DNA from: Acinetobacter seifertii
GTDB taxonomy: Bacteria; Pseudomonadota; Gammaproteobacteria; Pseudomonadales; Moraxellaceae
Length of the DNA stretch: 64,000 nucleotides
Reading direction: 5' to 3'
NCBI RefSeq assembly: GCF_000368065.1
Contig: NZ_KB851200.1
Coordinates: 325,827-389,826 of the forward strand
Position numbers and translations under genes: made by a program. Each line of letters begins with the position of its first letter. Positions within the stretch are counted from its first letter, which is position 1. The notes below the pieces were generated by a model that saw only the letters and a list, made by a program, of their open reading frames with translations, was not told where the DNA came from and ran no database searches. Shown here in pieces: positions 18,446 to 27,149 of the stretch.

Positions 18446-20187
18446 TTTAATGCTTCCCATAAATCTTGACTATTCGCGTTACTATTCTTTTTCAACATGA
18501 ACTGATCAAGCAAATGTTGTTGCTGATCATTTAAAAGTTCAAATTGAAATTGAATAAAACTCTGAGTAATGAGTTGTGCTTTGAGTAGATACACTTTGAT
18601 TTCTTCTGTCCCCAATCGTAAATGAATTGTTTGTTGCTCTCTAAAAATTTGAGACCCCGGTAAAATAAGCGTGTTTTGTATTTCTTCTAAGTTTTGAGTT
18701 TGTAGTAATAGTGCAGGGTGATAATTACGAGTATGGCGCTCAGCCTGAATATGTACAGCACAAGGGAACATGGCTTGTGAAAGAATTTCTAAGCCCAGTT
18801 CCAAACTTTTTTCTGTTGATTGTTTAATCCAGCGAATCACACCGCCACGCCACTGACCATGCAATGTTTCTTTAACTAAAATATATTCGCCAGTTCGTAA
18901 GTTTTTAGGCGCTTCACCAGACCATTTAATACGATAGCCATTAACACTGATATCAAGCACTGTGGTTTGATAAATGGTTTTACTTTCACGGCTTAAGCGT
19001 TGGTAAGACGAAGTTTGTTGCTCTTTTTTCTCTAGGTTTGATAAAACTTTCGATTCACTTTGTAAATTATAGTTATTGTTCAGTTGTAGTGTTTCTTCAA
19101 AGTTCTTTGCTTTAGATAGATAAAAATGTGCGGTAGTTAATCCGAAGCAAATTTGGAGAGCAGCATTATATTCATAACGTTCATGACGGCGCTGTGCGGT
19201 CGTGCCTAAAATGGTTTGAACGTGAAACTTTAACGCAGGGCTTAAATAAATCTTTTCATTTTTAGACATGTACTGAGCATTTTTATGCATGGTGGCAGTG
19301 ACATGCTCAAGCAACGCTTGAGTGCTAATAAAAATGCTTGGATTGAAATTTGAGCTTTGTTTTTTGTTATATACCGGTGGATGGTCTTTAGTCGGGTCGA
19401 CCACATACTTAGTTAAAGCACTATCTTTAGGTAAAATTTGAATCATACGTGCCCAGTCAAAACTACACTGGAATAGCGCTTGAATTTCCGATTGACGAAT
19501 CTGATTGGTATTAAAAATATCTAATAAAATAAGCTGAGCGTATGCCTGTGTAATATTGGCTAAAGGATGCTGTACGCCTTGAATATGATTAATATTGGTT
19601 AAATGATATTTATATTGGACTGCGGTTTCATAAAGTTCATGAGCAATTAACCATTGGCCTTTGACAGGTTCGCTATAGAGCATGTGCTGCTGATATAAAA
19701 GGTTGGTGAGTTGCTGCAATGCATGGAAAGTCGCCAAAATACGCGCAGTTTGTAAATTTTTCTTTTGTTTAAATGAAAATAGAGAAAACTTCTGTCTTTG
19801 TAGTTGTCCGTGGCTTGTCCTTGCGATATTTAAATAAATACTCGCAAAATAACAACGTAGAAGCATTGCCAGTTCAATAATGTGCTCGTTACGGTCTGTA
19901 CTAATCACACCTTGGTTAAAAAAGTTTTTTTCTAGACTCGCTAAAACATTATTAATGGTTGGGTGAAGTGTTTGAATTAAATCGAAGCAAAGCGTTTCAC
20001 TGCAATTTAATTCATTCAATTCCAAAAGTGCTGTAAATAACGCCTTTGAGGTATCACCCAATTGCATAATAGAAAGGGTAGTAACCCATTCATTAAGGTC
20101 TTTAATATTGGCTTCACAAAAGCTTAACCGTTCACGAGTAAGTGCGGTTTGATTGTGAAAAATGTCCGAAAGTGCATTATTCATCAT
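18442..20187 (-). CDS. PilZ-domain protein with helical N-terminal region
   Basis: About 581 aa. The N-terminal 320 residues are helical with no recognised family. A PilZ-type c-di-GMP-binding signature follows: RRHER at about residues 333-337 and DISVNG at about 412-417, the expected R-x3-R and D/N-x-S-x2-G pair. A further beta-rich domain completes the C-terminus. It is translationally coupled by a 4-nt GTGA overlap to the FimX-like gene, so the two products probably act together on c-di-GMP, perhaps in type IV pilus control; that link is inference. Start ATG 20187 is tentative, as tandem GTG/ATG/ATG codons lie at 20190-20182 and none has a clear ribosome-binding site. Confidence 0.7.
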   Translation of the reverse strand: MMNNALSDIFHNQTALTRERLSFCEANIKDLNEWVTTLSIMQLGDTSKALFTALLELNELNCSETLCFDLIQTLHPTINNVLASLEKNFFNQGVISTDRNEHIIELAMLLRCYFASIYLNIARTSHGQLQRQKFSLFSFKQKKNLQTARILATFHALQQLTNLLYQQHMLYSEPVKGQWLIAHELYETAVQYKYHLTNINHIQGVQHPLANITQAYAQLILLDIFNTNQIRQSEIQALFQCSFDWARMIQILPKDSALTKYVVDPTKDHPPVYNKKQSSNFNPSIFISTQALLEHVTATMHKNAQYMSKNEKIYLSPALKFHVQTILGTTAQRRHERYEYNAALQICFGLTTAHFYLSKAKNFEETLQLNNNYNLQSESKVLSNLEKKEQQTSSYQRLSRESKTIYQTTVLDISVNGYRIKWSGEAPKNLRTGEYILVKETLHGQWRGGVIRWIKQSTEKSLELGLEILSQAMFPCAVHIQAERHTRNYHPALLLQTQNLEEIQNTLILPGSQIFREQQTIHLRLGTEEIKVYLLKAQLITQSFIQFQFELLNDQQQHLLDQFMLKKNSNANSQDLWEALK

Positions 20188-20202
20188 CACTTATTATATA
20201 AC

Positions 20203-21219
20203 TCAAAAAGTTGTAGCCCCAAAAAGCGGTGTTTTATTCTTTTCGCCCGCAATTTCCCTGACGAGTTTAGGAACCAAATACCCCGGTAGGCTCGCTAACA
20301 CGTCTTGATATATTGCATCTATTTCAGATGGTATTAAATCAAAATGTTGTGCACCTTTTACTTTATCTAAAACATGTAAGTAATAAGGCATAACGCGAGC
20401 TTCAAATAAACGATAACTTAAATCAACGAGTGTCTCGGCAGAATCATTAACACCTTTAAGCAACACCGCCTGATTAAGTACAGTAATGTGCTCGTCAGAT
20501 AACTGCAACAATTTTGAACAAGTAAAGTCATCGAGTTCAGAAGCATGGTTCGAGTGTACCACCAGAACAATACGCAGCCTACTGTTTTTTAATAAAGAAA
20601 TAAGCTGTTCATCGATACGGTTTGGAATAACAATTGGAACGCGTGAATGAATTCTCAGAATCTTCACTTGTTTGAGAGATGATAAACGTTCCAACCAAAG
20701 TGCTAATTTTCGGTTAGACAATGTAAGTGGGTCACCGCCACTTAAAATCACTTCATTAATGTCAGGATTCGCTTCAATATAGTTTTTAATGTTTAGCCAA
20801 TCGTCATTTTTTGGCAAATTTTCCTGATAGGGAAAGTGACGACGGAAACAATAACGACAATGAACTGCGCAAGCACCTGTCAAAGTCAGTAAAAAACGTG
20901 ATTTATATTTGTGTAATACACCCGGTAACTGGTTAGCTGCTTCTTCACCTAAAGGGTCGGTTACAAACTCAGGATGTTCTTCAAGTTCTAAATGATGAGG
21001 CAATACCTGTAGCAAAAGCGGGTCAAGTGGGTTTTTAGCGTTCATTTTTCCGACGAACGCACGAGGCACACGTAATTTAAACTTTTCAGAAGCTAGAATC
21101 GCACCCGATAATAGCTGATCTGAGGATAACTCGAGTAGGCTTAGCAGTTCAGAAGGATCAGTAATAAGGTCACTGAGTTGTGATTGCCAGTTTTGCTCTT
21201 GGTATAAATAGTTTATCAT
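20203..21219 (-). CDS. epmB: EF-P (R)-beta-lysylation protein EpmB, radical SAM
   Basis: A 338-aa radical-SAM lysine 2,3-aminomutase homologue. EpmB makes (R)-beta-lysine, which EpmA attaches to EF-P. The radical-SAM cluster motif C-x3-C-x2-C is at Cys117, Cys121 and Cys124 (GACAVHCRYCFRRHF), and an LSGGDPLTL SAM-binding GGE-like motif follows near residue 175. It is short like EpmB, lacking the C-terminal extension of catabolic KamA enzymes. It is transcribed divergently from efp, its substrate gene, 73 bp away. epmA is not in this window. Confidence 0.93.
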   Translation of the reverse strand: MINYLYQEQNWQSQLSDLITDPSELLSLLELSSDQLLSGAILASEKFKLRVPRAFVGKMNAKNPLDPLLLQVLPHHLELEEHPEFVTDPLGEEAANQLPGVLHKYKSRFLLTLTGACAVHCRYCFRRHFPYQENLPKNDDWLNIKNYIEANPDINEVILSGGDPLTLSNRKLALWLERLSSLKQVKILRIHSRVPIVIPNRIDEQLISLLKNSRLRIVLVVHSNHASELDDFTCSKLLQLSDEHITVLNQAVLLKGVNDSAETLVDLSYRLFEARVMPYYLHVLDKVKGAQHFDLIPSEIDAIYQDVLASLPGYLVPKLVREIAGEKNKTPLFGATTF

Positions 21220-21292
21220 TTGACACGATTAAGATAATGCAACAACGCATTATATCGCATAGTTGACTTGTTAAGTTTGGAGTGTGCCTTTC

Positions 21293-21862
21293 ATGGCCTA
21301 TTATTCTACAAATGATTTCAAAGCTGGCCTTAAGGTTATGCTTGATGGTAACCCATGTTCTATCATGGAAAACGAATATGTAAAACCAGGTAAAGGTCAA
21401 GCGTTCAACCGTGTAAAATTACGTAACCTTAAAACCGGTAAAGTATTAGAAAAAACTTTCAAATCAGGTGACTCTTTAGAAGCAGCTGACATCGTTGAAG
21501 TTGAAATGGAATACCTATACAACGATGGTGAAATGTGGAACTTCATGGATCCTGTATCTTTTGAGCAAATCGCTGCAGACAAAGTTGCAATGGGCGATGC
21601 TGCTAAATGGTTAAAAGACGATTCAAATGAAAAATGTACAATTATGTTGTTCAACGGCGTACCTTTAACAGTAAGCCCACCGAACTTCGTTGTATTAAAA
21701 ATCGTTGAAACTGATCCGGGCGTACGTGGTGATACATCTGGCGGTGGCGGTAAACCAGCTAAGCTTGAAACAGGTGCGGTTGTTCGTGTTCCGTTATTTG
21801 TTCAGCAAGAAGAAAGCGTTCGTGTAGATACTCGTACTGGCGATTATTTAGAGCGTGCATAA
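21293..21862 (+). CDS. efp: Elongation factor P
   Basis: A 189-aa translation factor that relieves ribosome stalling at polyproline motifs. Counting from the ATG at 21293, the conserved loop VKPGKGQAF places Lys34 at the position modified with beta-lysine by EpmA/EpmB. The three EF-P domains (KOW-like, OB, C-terminal OB) are complete, ending in [16 protein letters not shown] precedes the start; the GTG at 21284 that would add three residues is rejected because it would break the Lys34 numbering. A strong terminator follows. Confidence 0.97.
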   Translation: MAYYSTNDFKAGLKVMLDGNPCSIMENEYVKPGKGQAFNRVKLRNLKTGKVLEKTFKSGDSLEAADIVEVEMEYLYNDGEMWNFMDPVSFEQIAADKVAMGDAAKWLKDDSNEKCTIMLFNGVPLTVSPPNFVVLKIVETDPGVRGDTSGGGGKPAKLETGAVVRVPLFVQQEESVRVDTRTGDYLERA

Positions 21863-21886
21863 TAGTTAAAAAATACACTATTATCG

Positions 21887-21916
21887 AAGGGATGATGTAA
21901 ATCATCCCTTTTTTTA
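21887..21916 (+). terminator. Terminator after efp
   Basis: A 10-bp perfect stem (21887-21896 with 21901-21910), GTAA loop, then seven T residues; 25 nt past the efp stop. Confidence 0.93.
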
Positions 21917-22026
21917 TGCGAAAGTATAAGAGGAAAAAAGAAAAAGGAGGAGTAGAGTCACAGGGATTAAGAGAAACAGTACATAACAATATAAAAATGC
22001 TGTAGTTATTTATTGAGAGGTTAAGA

Positions 22027-24123
22027 ATGGACACAATGCAAGCGAAATCTACGCTTCCCTCCAAGCTGGTCTGGAGCCTAGTGGCAATTATAGGTGCAAT
22101 TTCTTTTGGGATGCTGGCACTTAGTCGTGGTGAACATGTTAACGCGGTTTGGCTTGTACTAGCTGCAGCATGTGTATATAGCATCGCATACCGATTTTAT
22201 AGTCTATTTATTGCAACTAAAGTATTTGAATTAAACCCAAGACGTTTAACCCCAGCACATCGCTTGGCCGATGGTCTGGATTATGTTCCCACCAATAAAT
22301 ATGTGCTTTTTGGGCACCACTTTGCTGCAATTGCTGGAGCAGGGCCGCTAGTCGGACCAATTTTGGCAGCACAAATGGGCTTTTTACCGGGAACCATTTG
22401 GCTACTGGTTGGTGTGGTTCTGGCAGGTGCGGTACAAGACTTTTTAGTTTTATTTATATCGACACGCCGTGATGGTCGTTCACTTGGTGAAATGGCAAAG
22501 CAGGAGCTTGGCTCTTTTGCTGGTGTTGTGGTAATGCTCGGTGCGCTCGGGGTAATGATTATTATCCTTGCAGTACTGGCGTTGGTGGTTGTTAAAGCAC
22601 TTGCACACAGTCCGTGGGGTGTCTTTAGTATTGCAGCAACCATTCCAATTGCATTGTTCATGGGCGTTTATATGCGCTTTATCCGTCCAGGACGTATTGC
22701 AGAAGTTTCAATTATTGGCTTTGTTTTAATGATGCTGGCAATTGTCTATGGTGGACATGTTGCAGCAGACCCGTACTGGGGTGAGTTCTTCACTTTAACG
22801 GGTACACAACTCACTTGGTGTCTCATCATTTATGGTTTTATCGCATCGGTATTACCAGTTTGGTTGTTGTTAGCACCGCGTGATTATTTATCTACCTTCC
22901 TTAAAATTGGGGTGATTCTTGGTTTGGCGGTGGGTATTATCATTGCATTACCTGAATTGAAAATGCCTGCTGTAACTCACTTCATTGATGGTACAGGTCC
23001 AGTTTTCTCAGGTAGTTTATTCCCATTCCTATTTATTACCATTGCCTGTGGTGCTATTTCTGGTTTCCATGCGCTTGTATCAAGTGGTACAACACCAAAA
23101 CTCGTCGATAACGAAGCTGATATTCGTGTGATTGGCTACGGCGGTATGCTTATGGAGTCTTTTGTCGGGATCATGGCCATGATCTGTGCGACAGTTTTAG
23201 ACCCAGGTGTATATTTTGCGATTAATGCGCCTGCGGCAGTACTCGGCACAACTGTAGAGTCTGCGGCAGAAGCTGTACGTAATTTAGGCTTTATTGTTAC
23301 CCCAGAAATGTTAACCGTATTGGCTCAAGAAGTAGGTGAAAGCTCGATTCTTTCACGTACAGGTGGTGCGCCTACCTTCGCTATTGGTATGGCTCATATC
23401 ATTTCTGAAATTTTTAATAGCCGCCAAATGATGGCATTTTGGTATCACTTTGCCATTTTATTTGAAGCATTGTTTATTTTAACTGCTGTCGATGCCGGTA
23501 CTCGTGCTTGTCGTTTTATGGTGCAAGACACGGTAGGTATTGTTATTCCTGCGGTTAAAGCATCAGGTTCATTCTTTGGTAATTTGGTTGGTACAGCCGT
23601 TGCAGTTGGTGGATGGGGCTTCTTCGTCTATCAAGGTGTGATTGACCCACTTGGTGGCGTTAATTCATTATGGCCTCTGTTTGGTGTTGGTAACCAAATG
23701 CTGGCTTCTATGGCACTTATTTTAGGTACAGTCATTCTGTTTAAAATGAAAAAAGAAAAATATGTATGGGTAACGATTATCCCAACTATTTTCTTGTTCG
23801 TAACCTGTATGACTGCTGGTTGGCAAAAGATTTTCCACGAAAACCCAAAAATTGGTTTCTTGGCGCAAGCGCATAAGTTCTCTGATGCGATTGCTCGCGG
23901 TGAAATTATTAAACCAGCCAAAACTATTGCTGAGATGCAAAACATTGTGATGTCGAATCAGATTAATGCTGCGCTTTGTGGCTTCTTTATGATTGTTTCG
24001 ATTGTCATGATTATTGCCTCAATTGGTATTGTTCGCCGTGCTTTAGCGAGTCGTACTCCGACTGTAAATGAAGCACCTGCGGTATATGCCGATCCTGAAG
24101 TGGTTACCACTCGAGGAGAATAA
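22027..24123 (+). CDS. cstA: Carbon starvation protein CstA family (peptide/pyruvate transporter)
   Basis: A 698-aa inner-membrane protein with about 16-18 hydrophobic segments. Family marks include HHFAAIAGAGPLVGPILAAQ near residue 97 and SGFHALVSSGTTPK near residue 345, both highly conserved in CstA/BtsT. Members import pyruvate or peptides, often when carbon is scarce; the substrate here cannot be told from sequence. GAGAGG 7 nt before the ATG is a good ribosome-binding site. The YbdD/YjiX gene starts 2 nt after the stop, the standard partner arrangement. Confidence 0.92.
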   Translation: MDTMQAKSTLPSKLVWSLVAIIGAISFGMLALSRGEHVNAVWLVLAAACVYSIAYRFYSLFIATKVFELNPRRLTPAHRLADGLDYVPTNKYVLFGHHFAAIAGAGPLVGPILAAQMGFLPGTIWLLVGVVLAGAVQDFLVLFISTRRDGRSLGEMAKQELGSFAGVVVMLGALGVMIIILAVLALVVVKALAHSPWGVFSIAATIPIALFMGVYMRFIRPGRIAEVSIIGFVLMMLAIVYGGHVAADPYWGEFFTLTGTQLTWCLIIYGFIASVLPVWLLLAPRDYLSTFLKIGVILGLAVGIIIALPELKMPAVTHFIDGTGPVFSGSLFPFLFITIACGAISGFHALVSSGTTPKLVDNEADIRVIGYGGMLMESFVGIMAMICATVLDPGVYFAINAPAAVLGTTVESAAEAVRNLGFIVTPEMLTVLAQEVGESSILSRTGGAPTFAIGMAHIISEIFNSRQMMAFWYHFAILFEALFILTAVDAGTRACRFMVQDTVGIVIPAVKASGSFFGNLVGTAVAVGGWGFFVYQGVIDPLGGVNSLWPLFGVGNQMLASMALILGTVILFKMKKEKYVWVTIIPTIFLFVTCMTAGWQKIFHENPKIGFLAQAHKFSDAIARGEIIKPAKTIAEMQNIVMSNQINAALCGFFMIVSIVMIIASIGIVRRALASRTPTVNEAPAVYADPEVVTTRGE

Positions 24124-24125
24124 AG

Positions 24126-24428
24126 ATGAATTTTAAATTTGCAAAAAATGGAACTGTCATTATTGCGAAAATCATCAAAATGACAGTGCTCTCGCAAAAA
24201 GAGCTATTACTTTCTCCAAAGAACTGGTCGCGTATAGCAACCTTGTGGCAGCGTTTACAGCAAAGCTTCCGACTCATGGTCGGAGTGCCAGACTATCAAA
24301 CGTATTTGGAGCACATGAAAGCTCATCATCCAGATTTAACACCTATGGATGCGAAGACTTTCTATCGACATTGTGTTGATGTGCGTTATCCATCGGCAGG
24401 CGGTACTTTAAAGAAATGCCCTTGTTAA
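24126..24428 (+). CDS. YbdD/YjiX family small protein (CstA partner)
   Basis: A 100-aa protein whose last 65 residues match the YbdD/YjiX family (LWQRLQQSFRLMVGVPDYQ, then HPDLTPMDAKTFYRHCVD and KKCPC at the end). Family members are usually 60-70 aa, so this one either has an N-terminal extension of about 30 residues or starts later, for example at Met19 (24180). The ATG at 24126 is used because it sits 2 nt after the cstA stop and follows CGAGGAG. Function is unknown, but the gene nearly always accompanies cstA/btsT, suggesting an accessory role in transport. Confidence 0.87.
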   Translation: MNFKFAKNGTVIIAKIIKMTVLSQKELLLSPKNWSRIATLWQRLQQSFRLMVGVPDYQTYLEHMKAHHPDLTPMDAKTFYRHCVDVRYPSAGGTLKKCPC

Positions 24429-24452
24429 ATTGAGAGTTAAATTCAGCTAAAC

Positions 24453-24492
24453 AAAACGGTATGTGGTTGAACCATGTGCCGTTTTATTTTTT
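24453..24492 (+). terminator. Terminator after cstA-ybdD
   Basis: An outer stem (aaaacgg at 24453-24459 with ccgtttt at 24479-24485) encloses a second partial hairpin (gtggtt/aaccat), with a T-rich tail. Confidence 0.75.
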
Positions 24493-24554
24493 TGGAAAAT
24501 GAAAAAAGTTTGCTCAAAGTCTGCTCACTTGTATTTTTTTCAATGGCAAATCTC

Positions 24555-24583
24555 TTGTTTTGCTTTTGAAAAATGAATATTAT
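24555..24583 (+). promoter_or_regulatory. Probable promoter of tRNA-Val
   Basis: TTGTTT (24555-24560) and TATTAT (24578-24583) are separated by 17 bp. The -10 ends 12 nt before the mature tRNA, a fitting distance for a short tRNA leader. Confidence 0.45.
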
Positions 24584-24595
24584 GCTTTCCATTCT

Positions 24596-24672
24596 AGGTG
24601 TATAGCTCAGTTGGTTAGAGCGCTACGTTGACATCGTAGAGGTCTCCAGTTCGAGTCTGGATATACCTACCA
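24596..24672 (+). tRNA. tRNA-Val (anticodon GAC)
   Basis: A complete 77-nt cloverleaf with encoded CCA. Acceptor 24596-24602 pairs with 24662-24668; D-arm TAGCTCAGTTGGTTAGAGC; anticodon stem CTACG/CGTAG around loop TTGACAT gives GAC; T-loop CAGTTCGAGTCTG. Discriminator A24669, then CCA. It marks the left edge of the accessory islet. Confidence 0.97.
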
Positions 24673-24686
24673 AGATTTAAAGTCAT

Positions 24687-24750
24687 ATAAACTCGAATAG
24701 CTTTACATGACTTGAAAAGCCCTAAACTGTAATGGTTTAGGGCTTTTTTA
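24687..24750 (+). repeat. Diverged direct repeat, left copy (tRNA-Val trailer)
   Basis: About 64 nt just after tRNA-Val, running from ATAAACTCG through the terminator. It matches 27963-28024 over its whole length with scattered substitutions and three 1-nt gaps; shared blocks include ATAGCTTT, ATGACT, GCCCTAAA and GGCTTT. The two copies bracket the SIR2-like gene, the phage-like remnant and the TetR gene. Confidence 0.65.
24715..24749 (+). terminator. Terminator after tRNA-Val
   Basis: A 13-bp perfect stem (24715-24727 with 24735-24747), 7-nt loop, then a T-run. Confidence 0.92.
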
Positions 24751-25016
24751 TTGCTTTGAATAAAGTTATTTTTAAAAAATTAAGAAGTGTTTTTAAATCA
24801 TTTAATGCTCGTTCTCTGTCTTGATATTTTGTACTTGCACGGATATATATTCTAATAATCAATTATCATTAATTCTTATTTTACATGTCTTATGATAATG
24901 CTATTACTTGATTTAAAATAATATTTTAATAATATAGATTGATTTTTGCATTTAAATTTTTTATTTTTGAGTATAGTATTTTAATAAATATACAAACATA
25001 ATTTTGGATTTAAAGA

Positions 25017-26603
25017 ATGTCACAAGAAATTGATATTGAAAAAGAATTGGCTGAATTGTTGAGTGAGTCTCTATCGGCTCCATTCTTATTTATAGGTTCT
25101 GGCTTCTCTAGACGATACCTTGACCTACCTGATTGGAAAGGCCTATTAAGCCATTTTTCTACTTCAATGCCTTTTGACAGTTATTTAGGGACGGCAGACA
25201 ATGATTTTCCTAAAGCAGCATTAGCGTTAGCACAAGATTTTTCTAAGGAATGGTGGAGTTTAAATAAAGATCGTACTGATATTTATCAGTCAGCTAACTG
25301 GGCACCAGCTGTAGAAACGCCTTTAAAATATGAAATTGCACAATATTTAAGCCAAGTAGATATACAAAGTAAAATACACAATAATGATGAATTAAAAGAA
25401 TTGCTTAATGAAAAGGTAGTAATTGATGGAATTATAACGACTAATTGGGATAAATTGCTTGAAAATCTTTTCCCAACGTTAAAAGTATATATTGGTCAAT
25501 CTGATTTATTTTTTAAGCATCCTCAATCTATAGGTGAAATATTTAAAATACATGGATGTATTTCAAAATTTCCTAGCTTAATTTTAAGTAAAAATGATTA
25601 TGAAAACTTTAATAAAAAAAATGCCTATCTTGCTGCAAAATTACTATCAATTTTTTTAGAAAATCCTGTAATTTTTATTGGTTATTCAATTACTGATAAA
25701 AATATAACAGATCTTCTCGAATTAATAGCAGATATGATGGAATCATCTGAACAGTTAGAGCGTCTAGGTAAAAACCTTATATTCTTGACTCGTCCATCGA
25801 ATGATAAAGAGGCTATAGAATCTGTTTTAATGACGGTAGGAGAGAGAAAACTATACTTTACTCATATTCGAACGAATGATTTTTCTAAAGTTTATAAGGC
25901 TCTTCAATATTCAGAACGGAAAATACCAGTACATTTATTACGTATATTTAAAGAGCAGATTTATAATATTGTAAAAACTACAGAGGAAGCCGATAGACGT
26001 ATCGCAGTTAAAGATTTTGATGAAGCCACAGCTGATAATTCTGAAATAGAATTTGTAGTAGGTGTTGGCGTAGCGCAAAATGAGTCAAATGGTAGTAGAG
26101 GACTAAGCGGTATTGGCAGTATTGATATCTGTAAAGATATTGTATTTGATGACTTACCATTTCAAGATATTGATGTTTTGAAAGAATCATTACCTCAACT
26201 TTCAAAACAGAATAGAACTTATCTTCCTGTACAGAAATACTTTAAAGCAGATCCTTCATTTTTATCGGAGCTAGATAATTATCCTGCATTGAAAAGTTTG
26301 TGCTTAAATGATTTGACATATTATGAAGACAAAATAAATTCTTATGTGAAGAGAAAATTTGATACAAGTTGGGTATTAGAGGATATTAAGGATAGAGCTG
26401 ATTCAGATTGTAGTATTAATAAGAAATTAGACTTTTTGGCTTTGTGGTTGATTAATAATCAAGATGTGAATAATTGTATGCGTTTAAAAGCAGAGTTTTT
26501 ACAGCCTGAATTTGATAATTTGAAAGAGTTTGCTGACCCTTCAACATTTAGACGTTTAATTTGTATTTTAGATCAAATTGAAAATAAGGAATTAATTAGT
26601 TGA
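25017..26603 (+). CDS. Stand-alone SIR2-like protein, candidate anti-phage NADase
   Basis: A 528-aa protein with an N-terminal SIR2_2-like domain (about residues 1-290). Visible motifs are FLFIGSGFSRRY (NAD-binding glycine loop, near residues 23-34), TTNWDKLLE near residue 140 (catalytic Asn/Asp region), KIHGC near residue 180 (catalytic His), and FIGYSITDKNI near residue 220. The C-terminal 240 residues match nothing I recognise and may be a sensor. Defence-associated SIR2 proteins deplete NAD+ on infection; that role here is inference from family and islet setting. No HerA, pAgo, TIR or STK partner gene is adjacent. The gene is AT-rich with a weak ribosome-binding site, sits between tRNA-Val and a phage-like remnant, and has codon use unlike core neighbours. 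Confidence 0.75.
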   Translation: MSQEIDIEKELAELLSESLSAPFLFIGSGFSRRYLDLPDWKGLLSHFSTSMPFDSYLGTADNDFPKAALALAQDFSKEWWSLNKDRTDIYQSANWAPAVETPLKYEIAQYLSQVDIQSKIHNNDELKELLNEKVVIDGIITTNWDKLLENLFPTLKVYIGQSDLFFKHPQSIGEIFKIHGCISKFPSLILSKNDYENFNKKNAYLAAKLLSIFLENPVIFIGYSITDKNITDLLELIADMMESSEQLERLGKNLIFLTRPSNDKEAIESVLMTVGERKLYFTHIRTNDFSKVYKALQYSERKIPVHLLRIFKEQIYNIVKTTEEADRRIAVKDFDEATADNSEIEFVVGVGVAQNESNGSRGLSGIGSIDICKDIVFDDLPFQDIDVLKESLPQLSKQNRTYLPVQKYFKADPSFLSELDNYPALKSLCLNDLTYYEDKINSYVKRKFDTSWVLEDIKDRADSDCSINKKLDFLALWLINNQDVNNCMRLKAEFLQPEFDNLKEFADPSTFRRLICILDQIENKELIS

Positions 26604-26834
26604 TATATAGGTAAATTAATTTATGTTTTTGAAGGGATATTATTTTAATATCCTTTTTTTATTATTTGAAGTTAAATAATTTCTATTTTTTAAGTCATGT
26701 AATATTTTTATGAGCCAATATTTGTACATTATGGATCAAAAGCATAAGTGCTGATACCTGATTCCTTTTACTTCCCTTTATAAACTCCCATTTAACAATA
26801 ACTATCTCATTATTTATCCTTACTTTTTAATGAT

Positions 26835-27149
26835 CTAATTTAAAACAAATGTCATTTTGTGTGCTTGACTGCAACAGGGTTGGGCACTATTCTTTGCCTG
26901 CTGGCCACATTGCCAGCCGGCTTTGACAGGCTGAATATTATCTCCCGCATCAGAGCTTTTCCTTCTGAGGAATAGTTTTGTGTGTGGTGTGCCACTCGTC
27001 TCTTTCCCGTAGCGGTAGGACGGGAGAGGGACACCCTCGGGTGTGCTAGTTTGAGATAATACTAGTCTGTCAACCTTCTTCCGTTCTGCCACCATAATTC
27101 TATAAATGTCTGGCAGAACTCCCAATAAAAAGGAGTTGGCTTTGCACAT
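26835..27149 (-). CDS. Ash-like phage ORF, possibly a remnant
   Basis: A 104-residue open frame. Its features (IMVAERKKVDRLVLSQTSTP, a GxPLPS turn, and a Cys-rich end GWQCGQQAKN then PCCSQAHKMTF) resemble the short Ash-type ORFs found in P4-like immunity regions of prophages. That resemblance is from memory, unsearched. The codons overlap the structured RNA candidate, so the frame may be open mainly because of RNA constraint. No ribosome-binding site is convincing, and no integrase or other phage gene is next to it. Treat as a possible gene. Confidence 0.35.
   Translation of the reverse strand: MCKANSFLLGVLPDIYRIMVAERKKVDRLVLSQTSTPEGVPLPSYRYGKETSGTPHTKLFLRRKSSDAGDNIQPVKAGWQCGQQAKNSAQPCCSQAHKMTFVLN
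26985..27060 (-). ncRNA. Structured RNA candidate, C4-antisense-like
   Basis: Two adjacent hairpins: an 11-bp stem including two G-U pairs (27000-27010 with 27020-27030, 9-nt loop) and a 6-bp stem with a 2-nt loop (27031-27036 with 27039-27044). The segment is GC-rich within AT-rich DNA. Multi-copy sRNAs resembling the phage P1/P7 C4 antisense RNA have been described in Acinetobacter, and this resembles them as I remember. The minus strand is chosen because the Ash-like ORF runs that way. Transcript ends are not defined. Confidence 0.45.

Larger units (their letters stand above)
24673..25016. other. Gene-free stretch between tRNA-Val and the SIR2-like gene
   Basis: It begins with the tRNA trailer and terminator (to 24749). 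The rest is very AT-rich and holds no ORF or repeat I can support. A TATAGT at about 24972 upstream of the SIR2-like ATG could be a -10, with no good -35. The drop in GC from the tRNA onward fits acquired DNA. Confidence 0.5.
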
